Assembly: GCA_017535865.1 (NCBI GenBank) | Contig: JAFXTM010000102.1 | Coordinates: 1 to 64,000 of the forward strand | Length of the DNA stretch: 64,000 nt | DNA from: Oscillospiraceae bacterium | Lineage (GTDB): Bacteria; Bacillota; Clostridia; Oscillospirales; Oscillospiraceae | Reading direction: 5' to 3' | In this document: positions 63,450 through 64,000 of the stretch, piece after piece | Layout of the letters: each line of letters begins with the position of its first letter | Position numbering within the stretch: position 1 is the first letter of the stretch | The notes under the pieces: model-generated | What the model was told of the DNA's origin: nothing | What the model saw: only the letters and a program-made list of their open reading frames with translations | The model's database searches: none | Translations under genes and position numbers: made by a program

Positions 63450-64000
63450 ATGAGTTCGGAAAACGTCTTTGAGACCATCAGCCAACAATACTATGAGCTG
63501 ACCGCCTCGGAGAAAAAAACGGCGGATTACCTGATGGCGCATCAGGAGGAGAGCCAGTTCATGTCCATTGTGGAGCTCGCGGAGGAGAGCGGCGTGGCCG
63601 AGGCCACGGTGTCCCGCTTCTGCCGCCGCCTGGGCTACAAAGGATATAACGCCTTCAAGCTCGCCATCGCCAACTCGACCGCGCGCATGCGCCAGGAAAA
63701 GCCGGCCTTCCCCGCCGTGGGGGGCGACAGCCTGGAGGACCTCAGCCAGAAGCTCTACGCTGTGGACAGCGCCGCGCTCACGCAGACGCTCGAACTGCTG
63801 GACTACGCCGCGATCCGACGGGCGGCGGATATCCTGGAGGATGCCGAGCGGGTCTGCTGCATGGGCCAGGGCGGCTAGATGCTGATCGCCTCGGAGGCGG
63901 CGCATCTCTTCTCCACCGCGAACGGGAAATTCTTTGCGGTGAGCGATTCGCACATGCAGATGATGCGCGCGGCCAACATGGGGGAAAAGGACGCAGTGTT
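63450..64000 (+). pseudogene. RpiR-family regulator interrupted by an in-frame TAG; 3' end beyond window
   Basis: The first 142 codons encode an RpiR HTH domain (TASEKKTADYLMAHQEES, ATVSRFCRRLGYKGYNAFKLAIAN) and the start of the SIS domain (ERVCCMGQGG). Codon 143 at 63876-63878 is TAG. Directly after it the same frame continues MLIASEAAHLFSTANGKFFAV, clearly SIS sequence, to the window end. The stop replaces the Ser of the phosphosugar-binding GxGxS motif (a TCG to TAG change would do it). Either an inactivated gene, a truncated HTH-only form, or a read error. Confidence 0.8.

Overview
The window reads as a piece of a GC-rich, anaerobic, spore-forming Firmicute, most likely a gut member of the Clostridia (Oscillospiraceae-like). 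This is inferred from a SpoIIID sporulation regulator, 2-oxoacid:ferredoxin oxidoreductase genes, a TRAP transporter, strong AGGAGG-type ribosome sites, TTGnnn-17-TATAAT promoters and many rho-independent terminators. No rRNA, tRNA, CRISPR array, transposase or integrase gene was seen.

Layout. 1-700: an OhrR-type peroxide regulator with a cysteine glutathione peroxidase. 787-3395: a promoter followed by four small enzyme genes separated by a degenerate 38-bp repeat placed just after each stop codon, a cassette-like arrangement. 3404-7976: an SGNH hydrolase, an MBL-fold hydrolase, a lipoprotein, then gene debris (a mini-ferredoxin and a truncated second copy of the MBL gene). 7977-11542: a TIR-STAND NTPase overlapping a DUF218 gene, a likely immune or stress module. 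11897-15850: HtrA protease, then a MoxR/VWA pair. 16399-28654: DUF362 ferredoxin protein, TrkA_C membrane protein, HTH-nuclease, RtcB, a TIR-TM-propeller protein, a macro-domain protein, VWA and YbjN proteins, flavodoxin and small proteins. 28710-33496: a guanylate-kinase-like protein lacking the P-loop lysine, Nudix, FNT channel, a phosphodiester glycosidase and an Lgt-like membrane protein.

33703-40177 is the F-type ATP synthase operon (a, c, b, fused b'-delta-alpha, gamma, beta, epsilon). It carries the most striking feature of the window: one 751-codon reading frame joins a second b-type stalk, the C-terminal half of delta and a complete alpha subunit, with a good internal ribosome site and GTG start placed exactly at the alpha boundary. 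The c subunit has an AxAxAxAxG helix and epsilon lacks its C-terminal helices.

40258-43699 (minus strand) encodes a P-loop ATPase and a four-subunit VorDBAC/Kor-type oxidoreductase. 44048-45820 holds a glycosyltransferase with an 11-residue-repeat coiled coil, and spoIIID. 45968-54542 (minus) is one long run: TRAP transporter Q-M-P, PPC-domain protein, and E1alpha, E1beta, E2 and E3 of an acetoin/pyruvate-type dehydrogenase complex. Identical TGGTCCTACCA operators lie at its promoter and inside it; a FadR-type regulator with a Tdh-like dehydrogenase, and a lipoate ligase, lie further on (55771-58570) and probably serve the same pathway. 58563-64000: SGNH esterases, DUF624, a ROK protein, an AGE-family epimerase and an RpiR regulator broken by an in-frame TAG at the window edge.
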